A stretch of DNA of 64,000 nucleotides, taken from NCBI GenBank assembly GCA_018343915.1, contig JABRWF010000002.1, positions 5,022,001-5,086,000 on the forward strand. Reading direction: 5' to 3'. Made by a program: the position numbers and the translations under genes. Numbering within the stretch: position 1 is the first letter of the stretch; every line of letters begins with the position of its first letter. This DNA comes from Agroathelia rolfsii. Taxonomy: Eukaryota; Basidiomycota; Agaricomycetes; Amylocorticiales; Amylocorticiaceae. This document shows positions 8,330 to 19,523 of the stretch, piece after piece. The notes beneath the pieces are model-generated. The model worked only from the letters and a program-made list of their open reading frames with translations. It was not told the DNA's origin and did no database searches.

Positions 8330-11300
8330 TAGAACGGTCAGAGTATGAGGCCAATGCTTCTGACCAGTATGTACAAAACAAAATTTCTTCTTTTTCTATT
8401 TCTTCTTCTTTTTCAATTTCATTTTCTTCTGTACAAGGTGTAAATGGACAACACCTAAAGGTTCCACTTATGTTCCATGGACACTCTACAACAATTTCTG
8501 TATCAGCTATGATCGATTCTGGCGCTTCTTCCACTTTTATCAATAAAAAATTTATAGACAAAAATAAAATAAAAACTTTAAAACTACAAAAACAAGTTCC
8601 TCTGTACAATATAGATAATTCACCAAACACAATGGGATTCATTTCAGAATACGCAATACTTTTAACCCAGATTGGAATGGAACGACGACGTTTAGTATTT
8701 CTAGTAGTAGATATTGGTACAGAAGATGTAATCTTAGGTATTGATTGGCTACAATTAGAAAACCCTATTATCAACTGGAAAAAGGGACATGTCACGTTAA
8801 TGGACAATTTGTTGAAAGACGAGGAATATAAAAAAATTAATAAAATCATAAAAGATGAGGACTCACCTCCACAATTGGCTGCAACCCTGGGTTTGCCACC
8901 CCTATACCAAAAACATGCCAAGGTCTTCTCAGAAATAGACTCCCAACGTTTTCCCACTAGTAAAACATACGATCATAAAATTGAACTAGTAGAAGGAGCA
9001 GAAATGAGAAGAGCCAAGGTGTACCCATTATCAATACTAGAGCTAAAAGAGTTGGATGCATACCTAGATGAGAATTTGGCCAAGGGTTATATAAGAAAAT
9101 CTCAAAGCCCCTATGCCTCTCCATTTTTCTTTATTCCGAAGAAAAATGGAAAACTTAGACCTATAGTGGATTATCGTAAACTAAATAATATCACTATAAA
9201 AAATTCTTATCCACTCCCGCTCATTTCCTCTATTGTTGATGGCCTTTCTAGGGCAAAGATATTTACCAAATTAGACTTACGATGGGGGTATAATAATGTA
9301 TTGATAAAGAATGGACATCAAGAGCGAGCAGCATTCATAACTCCTCGTGGACTATTTGAACCCCTCGTAATGACATTTGGCTTATGTAATGCCCCAGCCA
9401 CTTTCCAAGCTATGATGGATGAAATATTTGCAGACCTAATCGCACAAGGATTAGTATATGTATATATAGACGACATCATCATTGCCACGGCCAACCTAGA
9501 AGAACACCGACGACTGGTACATGAAGTTTTGCGGAGGTTAGCAACCAACGACCTGTTTGCAAACCTAGAAAAGTGCTTATTCGAAGTACCAGAGGTGGAA
9601 TTCCTAGGCATAATAATTAGCTACAACCGGGTACAAATGACCAATGAAAAGGTGCAAGCAATCTTAGACTGGCCCGTCCCTAAGACAGTTAAAGATGTGC
9701 AAAAATTCAGAGGTCTAGCTAATTATTATCGAAGATTTATCAAAGGGTTCAGCAATATTACCAAACCCCTTGATAAATTAACGGGCAAAGGTGCTTGGAA
9801 ATGGGAAAAGGAGGAACAGAAATCATTCGACAATCTCAAAAAAGCTTTCACTACAGCCCCAGTGTTGGCAATATATGACCATCAGAGAGAAAGTCGAATT
9901 GAGACTGATGCCTCGGGTTATGCAACTGGTGGAGTTTTCTCCCAGTTACAAGAAGATGGTGAATGGCACCCGATCGCATTCCACTCCAAATCCATGGATG
10001 ATGCTCAAAGAAATTACGACATCTGGGATAAGGAAATGCTAGCAATCATCCAAGCATTAGAGGAATGGCGCCATTATATCATTGGATTACCGAAACCGGT
10101 AGAAATTTGGTCTGACCACAAAAATTTGGAATATTGGGCTACAAGTCAGCATTTAAGCCGTCGACAAGCGCGTTGGTATAGGATCCTACAAGAATATAAT
10201 TTCACGTTATGTTACAAAAAAGGATCAACCAATGGCTAAGCAGATGCCCTATCTAGACGACCAGATTTCTACACGGAAGATTCTCAGGATAATCTCAATG
10301 TCACTGTTTTACAACCCTCCCATTTTAAGATTATGGCTGCAAAAAGAGGACACGTTTTGGTCGAAGGAGAAAAGGAGATCTTGGCAGAGATTAGACGGGA
10401 GAGCACCGAGTTGCTGGAATCCCTCTATCAGATTGTCAAGATAGGCCCACGACGAATTACCCTAGGATTACAGGATTGGGAAACAGAAGACGGACTAGTG
10501 CTATACAGAGAGAAAGTATTTGTGCCCCCTAATAAAAGCCTGAAAGAAAAAATCTTGGCCAAATATCATGACTCCGCATTAGCAGGACATCCAGGACGCA
10601 CAAAGACGCTGGAACTCATAAGCAGAAATTACTATTGGATCAATATGACAAAAGAAATAAACCAATATGTAGATTCTTGCCTATTATGTCAAGCAAATAA
10701 ACCTAGCAGACAAGCGTTACCCGGATTACTTCACCCTCTCCCTGTACCAGGCAAACCATGGGAACACGTAACCTCAGACTTGATTGTTAAACTACCTAAA
10801 TCACATGGGTTTGACTCAATTCTGGTGGTAGTAGACAGACTAACGAAATTGGCACACTTCATACCAACCAATGAAAACATCTCTGCCAAAGACGTAGCTG
10901 AACTATACGTCAAAAATGTGTTTAAACTTCATGGTACACCGTCAACATGGACCTCGGATCGTGGTCCCCAATTTGCAAGCCAGGTGATGAAAGATATACA
11001 TGCTAGTCTACACATCAAGACTGCATTGTCCACAGCATATCACCCACAAAGTGATGGACAAACTGAGCGTGTAAATCAGGAAGTAGAACAGTACCTCAGG
11101 ATTTTCTGCAATCACCGACAAACAAATTGGGTAGATTGGCTACCATATGCGGAATTCATGCATAACAATAGAAAAAATGAAAGCACACGTACAAGTGCTT
11201 TTGAACTTACCTATGGTTATGTTCCAAATTGGGAAGCTAAAGATATCCAAGATCCGACTCCAGGAGCCTTCAACTGGATAGAAAATGCCAAGGAAGCACG

Positions 11301-11886
11301 AAAAGAAGCACAGGCAGCCTTAGGGATGGCAAGGGAACAGATGGAACAATCGTACAACAAAGGAAAAAAGATGTTCCCTGACATTGAAGAAGGACAGGAA
11401 GTTTGGCTAAACACACGAAATTTGAAACTTGATAGACCATCCAAAAAACTAAGTCAAAAATGGATTGGACCCTACAAAGTACAAAAGAAGCTAAATGACC
11501 TGAACTACCAATTGGATCTTCCAGATAACCTCAAAATCCATGATGTCTTCCACGTCCATCTACTAAAGCCCCATCATGCCTCAGATCGACACCAGAAACC
11601 ACTACCCCCCGTAGAAGTAGAAGGAGAAGAAGAGTATGAAATGGAGGAGGTACTTAACTCAAGACTACGGCGTGGAAAACTGGAATTCTTAGTTACTTGG
11701 AAAGGATACCCAGGGGAACAGACCTGGGTTAGAGAATCTGATATGCATGCAGACGACGCTATTAGAGATTTCTACAAGACCAATCCAAGTGCACCAAGAA
11801 AGATCAGCGCAGCAACCTTTGGACTTTTACCTTTCCAAAACTGGGACAACTTGACAGAATGGCAACCCGAGGCGGATCACCCCTAA
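8323..11886 (+). pseudogene. pol: Element E pol: protease, RT, RNase H, integrase, chromodomain
   Basis: The polyprotein replicates the element and inserts it. Order: retropepsin-type protease with IDSGASSTFI (Asp codon 8515); reverse transcriptase with KLRPIVDYRKLN and catalytic YIDDI (Asp codons 9469 and 9472); RNase H with ETDASGYATGG (about 9901); integrase zinc-binding region (HDSALAGHPGR...DSCLLCQANK), then the DDE core with D in SDLIVKL (10777), D in TSDRGPQ (10957) and E in DGQTERVNQ (11065); C-terminal chromodomain EVLNSRLRRGKLEFLVTWKG (11647-11790), which in chromoviruses targets heterochromatin. It would be made by -1 frameshift from gag; an ATG at 8269 in this frame is not needed. 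One in-frame TAA at 10237 (a CAA in beta) separates RNase H from integrase. Everything else is open to the stop at 11884. Confidence 0.93.
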
Positions 11887-11894
11887 AGAGGGGG
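11885..11894 (+). other. Polypurine tract of element E
   Basis: AAAGAGGGGG overlaps the pol stop and ends 3 nt before the 3' LTR. It would prime plus-strand synthesis. Beta has AAGGAGGGGG at the same place (about 41563-41572). Confidence 0.75.
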
Positions 11895-11897
11895 TAA

Positions 11898-12838
11898 TGT
11901 TACAAGTCGCTCGTTGTACTATAATTTTATTTTGAATTTTTCATTATTTTTCCGAATTTTTCCTGATTTTTCTCTATTTTTTGGTATATATATTGTATAT
12001 TACGTAAGCATACACTCTGATGACTAAGCAAGTCATGTGACCAGTCGACCATGTGACTGGCCATCATGTGACCACTAGTCATGTGACATATTATAACAGA
12101 GTCTAGAGCATGGGTCCGGATCATGACACCACTTTGACTCACTATGGTGCAATATCGTGCCATACTTAGCATTACTGCGCACAGACCATGTAGCTGCGCA
12201 CAGACCAGGTAGAATTAGTATATAACCCTGTAGTGCCTCTACCTGAAGACCTCAGATTTGTTCTCTTCGTCTTCAGGTAAGCATAAATAATGCTTTGTAT
12301 TAAATAAAATGCTAACATAATAAAAACTTCGTCTTTAGAGTCCCTATCTCTCTCCCCCTCCCTATAAAATCCTCTCTGCTTCGTGCTAGGAGGTTGTGAG
12401 CGTGCTCAGTGCTGCTTACAGTAGAGGTGTGCTCCGTGCTACCTCCGGGTGCATACATAAGACAGGTCCAGCCCTCTGGGTGACCATTTGTACTTGCAAT
12501 AACCCAAACAATCATAGTGCTTAGTGCACTCAAGCAAGCAAGGACTCTGCTCTGAGCTTGTCACAGTTAAGATACCCTGCACCCCTATTAACATACACAA
12601 GACCCCGGGTGTTACAACAGTAGACCTTGCTTGAAAGTCTTGCAGACTTAGAGTAAAGCTTGGTGACTAGCGTACTCCAGAGTGAGTGAAAGTTAAGACA
12701 GGGCACAAGGAGTGTACACCTGCGCTTCCCAGGCCTTGGGAGAAGTAAAATAGCCATTACAGGCTACCTCGCACTTTACAGAGGTTTTCGTAGGCTCTGG
12801 TTGAGTTTTAGTGGCAAGAGACTGGTGTGCTCTTGACA
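11898..12838 (+). repeat. Element E 3' LTR
   Basis: 941 bp, two transitions away from the 5' LTR. It repeats all promoter, start and intron elements of the 5' copy. The only change in the intron is CAG to TAG at the acceptor (12336), which still allows splicing. Confidence 0.95.
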
Positions 12839-13605
12839 GTCTACTGTTGTAACACCCGGGGTCTTGTGTATGTTAATAGGGGTGCAGGGTATCTTAACTG
12901 CGACAAGCTCAGAGCAGAGTCTTTGCTTGCTTGGGTGCACTAAGCACTATGATTGTTTGTGTTATTGCAAGTACAAATGGTCACCCAGAGGGCTGGACCT
13001 GTCTTATGTATGCACACGGAGGTAGCACGGAGCACACCTCTACTGTAAGCAGCACTGAGCACGCTCACAACCTCCTAGCACAAAGCAGAGAGGATTTTAT
13101 AGGGAGGGGGAGAGAGATAGGGACTCTGAAGACGAAGTTTTATTATGTTAGTGACTACTTAATACAAAGCACTATCTGTGCTTACCTGAAGACGAAGAGA
13201 ACGAATCTGGGGTCTTCAGGCAGGGGCACTACAGGGTTATATACTAATTCTACCTGGTCTGTGCATGGGGTACATGGTCTGTGCACAGTGGTGCTAAGTA
13301 TGATGCGATATTGCACCATAGTGAGTCATTGCTTACATAATGTGTCACATGACTAGTGGTCACATGATGGCCAGTCACCTGATGACTGATCACATGACTT
13401 ACTTAGTCATCAAAGTACTTATGTAATGTCTGCTTATGTAATATACATATTATACACCAAAAAATAGAGAAAAATCAGAGAAAAATCGGAAAAATAATGA
13501 AAAATTCTAAGTAAATTTATAATACAACGAGCGACTCGTAACATGTTCATTGAAATATTTAGAAAGATTAGATATATTGAAATATACATATCTTTTAACA
13601 CTTTT

Positions 13606-14506
13606 TATGCTTCCTTAGCATTTTCAATCCAGTTGAAGGCTTCCAGAGTCAGATTAGAAATGTCTCTTGCTTTCTAATTTGGAATATAGCCATAGGTTAA
13701 TTCAAAGGCACTAGTATGTATGCTTTTGTTTTTCCTATTATTGTGTATAAATTCTATATAAGGTAACAATTCTACCTAATTTATTTGTCTGTAATTGCAA
13801 AAGATTCTTAGATATTGCTCTACTTTTTAATTAACATGCTTAGTCTATCCATCACTTTATGGATGATATGCAGTGGACAAAGCTGTCTTGATATATAGGC
13901 TAGTATATATATCTTTCATTACTTAACTAGCAAACTAAGGTTTTTGGTCTGATATCCATATTGACATGGCACCATATAATTTAAACACGTTTTTGACATA
14001 GAGATTGGTTACATCCTTGGCTGATATATTTTTGTTGGTTGGTATAAAATGTGCCAATTTTATAAGCCTATCTACTACTACTAGAATTAAGTTAAACCCT
14101 TATAACTTAGGTAGTTTGACTATTAAATCTGAGGTAATGTATTCCTATGGTTTTCTAGGTATAGGTAAGGGTTGGAGGAGTCCAAGTAATACTTGTCAGC
14201 TTGATTTATTTGCTTGATAGAGTAAGTATGAGTCTATATACTGGTTTATTTCTTTTTTTATGTTGATCCAATAGTAGTTTCTGCTAATAAGTTCTAAGGT
14301 CTTTATATACTTGGGATGACCAGCAAGGGCTAAATTATGGTATTTAGCCATAATTTTTTCTTTGAGTTCCTTTTTTGGGGGCACAAAGACCTTTTCTCTG
14401 TATAAAACCAATCTATCCTCTGTTTCCTAATCCTGCAGTCCTAGTGTAATCCATCATAGGCAAATCTTAACAATTTGATAGAGGGATTCTAGCAACTTAG
14501 TGCTCT
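13606..14506 (-). pseudogene. Alpha integrase fragment, decayed
   Basis: The reverse strand encodes VLYREKVFVPPKKELKEK and ISRNYYWINIKKEINQYIDS (14196-14411), then the DDE region with stops, continuing directly from the end of the 3188-3784 piece. Cysteine and arginine codons are replaced by transitions. The segment ends at the target gctct (14502-14506), where element K is inserted; alpha resumes at 26895. Confidence 0.85.
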
Positions 14507-16068
14507 TGTTAAGTCTCAGATAAATAGAGATAGTAGAAAAGGAAGGGGCGGAGTAGAATAAAAGTAGAGACAGAGTAAACAGAAGTAGAGATGGGAGAGT
14601 GGATAGGAAAGGAGAGGGGTGACTGGACTTAGCCAAGACATATATGTCAGGCCCTTGCCTAGTTGTGGTCCAGGACAGAAGTTAGATAGGAGAAGGGGAA
14701 CTAAGTCAATTTTTGAACTGAGGTAGCTAGATACATGCTAGGTTGGTATAAATACTATAGTAGCAGGAGGATATCAAAAGGAATAGAAATAAAGTGAGAC
14801 AAAGAGTAGAAAATGGAATACAAGGTGCAAATAGGCCAAAACTATCTATATAAACAAGGGTACTAGAATATATAGGGGAAATAATAGGAAAACAGGATAC
14901 ATAAGAAGAGAAAAAGACACTGGGACTCTGATTGGGTGCTGAGCAAGGGGTTGCTAGTTCTGACACCTAAATTATAGAGGGCAGAGAGTAGAAGTTGGGA
15001 GCTGGAGAGGTATCTTTGGTTATTGGATAGTATTAGGCAAGGGTGATTGGGGATATATTGGAAATATCAGAGTAGAAGCTACTTGTGTTAAGAGCACACC
15101 TGCCTCTTGCCACTAAAACTCAACCAGTGCCTATGTTAACCCTTGTAAGGTGTGAGGTAGCCTGTAATAGCTATTTTACAACTCCCAAGGCCTGGGATGC
15201 AAGGATGAACATGCCTTGTGCACTGTCTTTGTTCTCACTCAACTCTGAGCTTGCTGATCACTAAGCTTTACTCTAGACTTGCAAAGTCTTCAAGCAAGGT
15301 CTATTGTTGAGACACAAAGTTTCTTGTATATACAAATAGGCATACAGGGTCTCTTAGCCTTGATAAACACAGGGCAAGCCTTTGTTTACTTAGGTACACT
15401 TAGCATTATGATTTTGTGATCAACAACTACAAGTGGCTAGCATAAAGCCTGAGCCTGTATTATGCAGTATATATGTAGAGGAGCACTAAGCAACCTCTAA
15501 ACAATAGGTAGCATAGAGCACACCTATTACTTCTTAGTACAAAGTAGAGAGGATTTTATGGGATAGAGAGAGAGGGGAGATAGGGACTCTGAAGATAAAG
15601 TTTTATTATGTTAGTTGACTATTTACTATAAAGTACTACTGTACTTACCTGAAGACAAAGAGAATAAATCTAGGGTCTTCAGATGAAAGTACTACAGGGT
15701 TATATACTAATTCTACCTGGTCTGTGCACCTGGTATATAGTCTGTATACAGAGGTGCTAAGTGTGATGTGATATTGCACTATAGTGAGTCTATAATAGTG
15801 TTATGTTCTAGACCTATACTCTAGACCTGCTTACATAATAAGTCACATGACTAGTGGTTACATGATAGCCAGTCATATAATGACTAATCACATGACTTTG
15901 CTTAGTCATCAGGGTACTTATGTAATGTCTGCTTATATAATATATATATTATATACCAAAAAATAGAGAAAAATTGGAGAAAAATCAGAAAAATAATGAG
16001 AAATTTTAAATAAATTTATAGTACAATGATTATCTTATAACAACTTATATGTAGAGAAGGTCATGATA
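14507..16068 (-). repeat. K 3' LTR (family G), split by an A solo LTR
   Basis: 600 bp after removing 15086-16047. Compared with young G copies (44621-45221) nearly every CG has become TA, CA or TG. The sequence GGTCCTGAGCC and CCTCCTTTAG just beyond 16069 holds the polypurine tract when read on the minus strand. Confidence 0.85.
15086..16042 (-). mobile_element. A-family solo LTR in the K 3' LTR
   Basis: 957 bp, TGTTAAGAGC...CTTATAACA, target acttg (15081-15085) / actta (16043-16047, one transition). No coding sequence. Confidence 0.9.
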
Positions 16069-16244
16069 GTGTCCCTCCTTTAGGTCCTGAGCCCTCAAAG
16101 GACTAGTGGCTGTATTAGTGTTAGAGTATAAAAATAGTTCATGTGGGTCTATATTTGTATACGTATACAGAGTCATTAACAACCAATTCTTGTTACTATA
16201 CTACCACCACTACTATTACCACCATCTATTTGCTTCACTTGCCA

Positions 16245-17234
16245 ATGTCTTTCCCTTGTGAGCTTAATGCCAATATCATGGTCCTAAAGGCCCAACTGGT
16301 AGCTGCAAGGCAGCAGAAAGAATAGCATAAATGTAAGGAGTATAAGAGGAAAGAACACAAGGAGATAGAGTGGAAGGAATGTAAAGAGAGGGAGAGATGT
16401 AAGCAGAAAGTATATAAGCAGCATAAACAGGAGGAGTGCAAGCAGCTTAAGGGTGAGGAGAGGGAGATGCACAAGTAGAAGGAGTATCAGCAGCATATAC
16501 ATGTAGAGGCTAGGGAGCAGTATAAGTACAAGTACAAGAAATATATTTGATAACTGTAGGGGGCATTAGAGGGGTCCAGTGTGCAGGTGCCAGAGGCATC
16601 TTCTGCTAAGTATTGTTGGGTAGTTAGGGTCACGGAGGCTGTAGGTACTGTAGTCAGGGAGGTGCCAGTATATTACTCCTCCCCTTGGTAACTTGTAACT
16701 AATGTTGTTGTACAGGGGTGGACATGTCAGACCTGTTAAAGAAGGAGTGTCACATATATATAGTATATAGAGGAATTGTAGTAGTCATGCTAGCCATGCT
16801 ATAAAAGGCATAAGGTGTGCTAGATGGATAACAATACATCATTGTGGACTATGGGCATACAAACTAAAGAGAAGGTAAGGGTAGAAGTATTAGAGGTGGC
16901 GGAGGCTACAGAGGGGAGTATTTGCCAGTAGATATACAGGCAGGTAGAGGTCCTAGGATTAGCAGAGCTTGTCTCTATCCAGCAGGCCTTGTTGAGGGAG
17001 GCTGTAGCTAGTTGGAAGGCTCTAGAGAACTGCTCTGAGCTGTTAGTGTAGTTGCTGAAGAGATTGGTTGATACAGAGGAGCAGAGGGAGGGTCATGCAG
17101 CTACACCTATAGTAGAGAAAAAAGACAAAGTGGATGCAGCAGTGGATGACAATGAGGCAGCAGCAGAGATTGATGCAACTGAGGACAGAGCAGCAGAGGA
17201 CCTAATAGAGGAGTTGGAGGACAGGGAAGATTAA
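16245..17234 (+). pseudogene. Opposite-strand accessory ORF of element K (Lys/Glu-rich coiled coil)
   Basis: I do not recognise this protein. One frame starts at ATG 16245 (MSFPCELNANIMVLKAQLVA) and continues, with TAG codons that look like mutated CAG, through a Lys/Glu-rich stretch (EYKRKEHKEIEWKECKERE) to about 16550. After a poorer middle part it reads again in the same frame as LGLAELVSIQQALLREAVAS and ends in an acidic tail (AAEDLIEELEDRED, stop 17234). It lies between K pol and the 3' LTR on the strand opposite to pol. It could be an antisense accessory gene of the element or a captured host gene; a coiled-coil structural role is all the sequence suggests. Confidence 0.45.
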
Positions 17235-17389
17235 TTATATGTACAGTAGTTGATAATAATTTTTTCTTTTTGTTTTATTTTTCTTATTGAAAGTTGGAAT
17301 AAATAAAAGTAAAAGAAATAGAAATCAGAAAAAGGGTACAAAAGTGCAGAGCTGGAAGGAGTAGAAAGGGGAATTAGATCTTGTCTAGA

Positions 17390-18631
17390 GAGCCTGGCTT
17401 AATAGGGTATTGAGAGTAGAAGTTGGAGACAAGCTTCTATGTATATACGAGTTCAGTTGTAGGTAGCCAGTCTTCTTTGTTCAGAGTTCCTTCATAACTT
17501 GCCTATTGTACTTGGTACATTAACTTGCAATAGTGGTACTTGTTGATCTTGGAGTTCAGGATTTTAGAGATCTTATACTCCACCTCTCTATTGACTTCTA
17601 CTAGAGGTGGTGGAGGTTGTGTGCAATTTGCAATGGTGTTTGGTGGAGCAGGCTTAAGCTGGGAAACGTGAAAAACTAGGTACACCAAGTGCATGGAATC
17701 AAAGAGGCAGAAAGTAAAGGAGGACAACCTGGCTTATGCTATAATCTTATAGGGCTCTAGGTACTTATTGGAGAGCTTTTTGGATAGATGAGTAGTATAG
17801 AAAAACTTTGCACAGACAAATACTTACTGGCCAACTTTGAAGTTGGGGGCTAGGAGGTATTTCTTGTCTGCTGGAGCCTGGTATTGGCACTAAGTGGTAG
17901 AGAGCTAGGTATGGAGCTCCTAGTAGAGGCTATCTAGATCAACTGTAAACTCAAAGGCGCAGACGGAGGTGATGTCTTGTTCTGGGTGAATAGAGATGGC
18001 AAAGGAGTTGTAGCCTTTGTTGGCAAAGAACAGAGATACCCCGGTGGACTTGCTTGGGGCATTGTTATATGCAAATTCTGCTATTAGAAGTAGCTTGGAC
18101 TAGTTATCCTGTTGATAGTTATAGTACATGCGGAGATACTGTTCCAGTATCTGGTTGACTCATTCTATCTGTCCATTGCCCTTGGGGTAGTAGCCTAACA
18201 TAAAGTGGAGCTTTATATCTAGAAGGGTCCCCAGGGAGTAGAAGAAGTAGGAGGTAAATTCTGATCTATAGTCAGAGGTAACATGTATTAGAACTCTATG
18301 CTTCAAGAATATGTGTATGATAAAGAGTCAGGTGAGGTCCTGAAAAGTGATGGTATTGTGGGTTGAAATGAAGATCCCTTATTTGGAGAGGCAGTTGACT
18401 ACAACAAGGATGGTGGTGTAGCCTGCAAAAAGTAGCAGCTACTCAATAAAGTCTATAAAAATAGAACTCCATGGTTGTTCCAGAATTGGGAGCTAGTGGA
18501 GTAGGCCGTAGGGTTTGTATTGGACTGCCTTCCTATATTTGCATGTAACACAGGTATTGTAGTACTCCTTGACAAATTTGTGGAGCCCTGGCTAGGTGTA
18601 CTCATACTGAACTAGCTAGAAGGTCTTGTTC
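17390..18631 (-). pseudogene. K integrase and chromodomain-like tail, decayed
   Basis: Reverse-strand reading gives YYPKGNGQIE-VNQ (the HP.GDGQTERVNQ motif around the catalytic Glu, near 18155-18190), then DNWSKLLLIAEFAYNNA, then integrase C-terminal PADKKYLLAPNFKVGQ. It ends with the chromodomain-like EYKISKILNSKINKYHYCKL (17503-17580) and a PGSLDK tail near 17390. Many stops. The 5' (right) side is cut by the C LTR at 18632. Confidence 0.8.
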
Positions 18632-19518
18632 TGTTGAAAGATATGCATATTTCAATATATCCAATCTTTCTAAATATTCCAATGAACACTTCAATAAATC
18701 AGTTTATATCTCATCTATCACTGTTATTTATTTCAAGAATTTACAACTATTAGTTGTGGAGATATAAAGTAATCATTCATTCACTTTATTCTGAATATTT
18801 CCGAAATATATTCATATTTCAATATTCAATTCTTAAAATCATTTAAATATTCATTTTAAATATCTTTTATTCAAACAATTCACTTTACTTACTAATACAC
18901 AATTGTGATTATAAATTAGCTTACAAATCACATAAATAAATTAGTAATCACCTTCAAAGATATTAGTAATATTTGAGATATATTACTAATATCACTTTCC
19001 TATTCATTCAAATATTCAATTTGCTTACAAATACTATACTTAGCTTACAGAGTGGATTTATCAGCATAAACCTTACGCTTTTTACTTACCAAGCAGATTA
19101 CTTAAGCAAAGACATTGCTTATAAATCCTTCAGAAATTAGAATATTTTGTAGTATATAAACCCTAGCTAAATCAGCTGTAAAATATAAGTTATTTCACTT
19201 GAAAATAGTGAGTTAAATAGTTTATAAGACTAGCTCCTAGGGTACTAACTTCACCCCAAACTTACTAAGTCTATAAGATAAGAAAACAAGCCTTTCCTAA
19301 GGGAAAATAAGTAGGTAGTCTTAAAGGGACACTAGCTACAATCTTATCTTAAGTATAGCAAAGTTACTAATTACTTCCCACCTAGGAGACCTTGCCTAAT
19401 CTTAGGAAATAATTCAAGCCTGCACTTTTCACACAAGTAAGTATTTGCTTTATAACAGGTAACTTATAAACTAGCATATAGCTACACTATACAACCCAAG
19501 AACTACTATAGTTCAATA
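18632..19518 (+). mobile_element. C-family solo LTR in K pol
   Basis: 887 bp, TGTTGAAAG...GTTCAATA, target tgttc (18627-18631) / tattc (19519-19523, one transition). TATATAA near 19152 lies 35 nt before AGTTATTTCAC, the same spacing as in families A and G. Confidence 0.9.
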
Positions 19519-19523
19519 TATTC

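Larger units (their letters stand above)
6172..8332 (+). pseudogene. gag: Element E gag, interrupted by an F solo LTR
   Basis: This is the nucleocapsid precursor that forms the virus-like particle. The frame opens after a TAA at 6169. The first in-frame ATG is at 6388 (MAEQPATPPTNAQLLQQLV), but protein-level similarity to alpha upstream of it (LPTISHQ...) suggests a start, splice or non-AUG start further upstream. Features in order: acidic Ser/Glu N-terminus, gag core (PTFDGQWINFHPFKQKF; DDDLREKYLERMNAKLQRII), CCHC zinc knuckle CYNCQKKGHIARDC (about 7270-7311). The F LTR inserted in the next codon gives a premature TGA at 7318. Beyond F the frame resumes at 8136 (RSPKNNQGNPNNPFQKV) and ends at TAG 8330-8332, right after the -1 slippery site. 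Without F it would be 373 residues from the 6388 ATG. Confidence 0.9.
4839..12838 (+). mobile_element. Element E: youngest full-length Ty3/Gypsy chromovirus
   Basis: This 8.0-kb element has 941-bp LTRs at 4839-5779 and 11898-12838 and target gtcta on both sides (4834-4838, 12839-12843). Reading the LTRs side by side I found only two differences, both transitions (5277 C / 12336 T; 5504 G / 12563 A), so insertion was recent. It has a self-priming PBS, gag, a -1 frameshift site, pol (protease, RT, RNase H, integrase, chromodomain) and a polypurine tract. It is disabled twice: an F solo LTR interrupts gag (7313-8130) and a TAA lies at 10237 in pol. Confidence 0.95.
4621..13543 (-). mobile_element. 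A-family solo LTR inserted in the C LTR, itself split by element E
   Basis: The ends are TGTCAAGAGC (4621) and ACTCGTAACA (13543), with target tgttc on both sides (4616-4620, 13544-13548). Without element E it is 918 bp, the same length as the solo LTR at 24356-25273. It keeps many CpGs (for example in the ACCCGGGG block near 12850), so it is young. Confidence 0.9.
3785..13600 (-). mobile_element. C-family LTR inserted in alpha, itself split
   Basis: The ends are TATTAAACTATAG (3785) and TCTTTTAACA (13600), with target ctttt on both sides (3780-3784, 13601-13605). Removing the inner insertion (4621-13548) leaves 888 bp, equal to the C copies at 18632 (887), 35751 (889) and 42239 (888). No coding sequence. 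In sense orientation there is a TATATAA box 35 nt before AGTTATTTCAC. Confidence 0.9.

Noticed and set aside
8247..8957. 236-codon minus-strand frame opposite protease/RT of element E (similar frames in alpha and beta)
   Set aside because: Antisense shadow of pol; no motif, and the overlapping sense frame has the protease catalytic motif.
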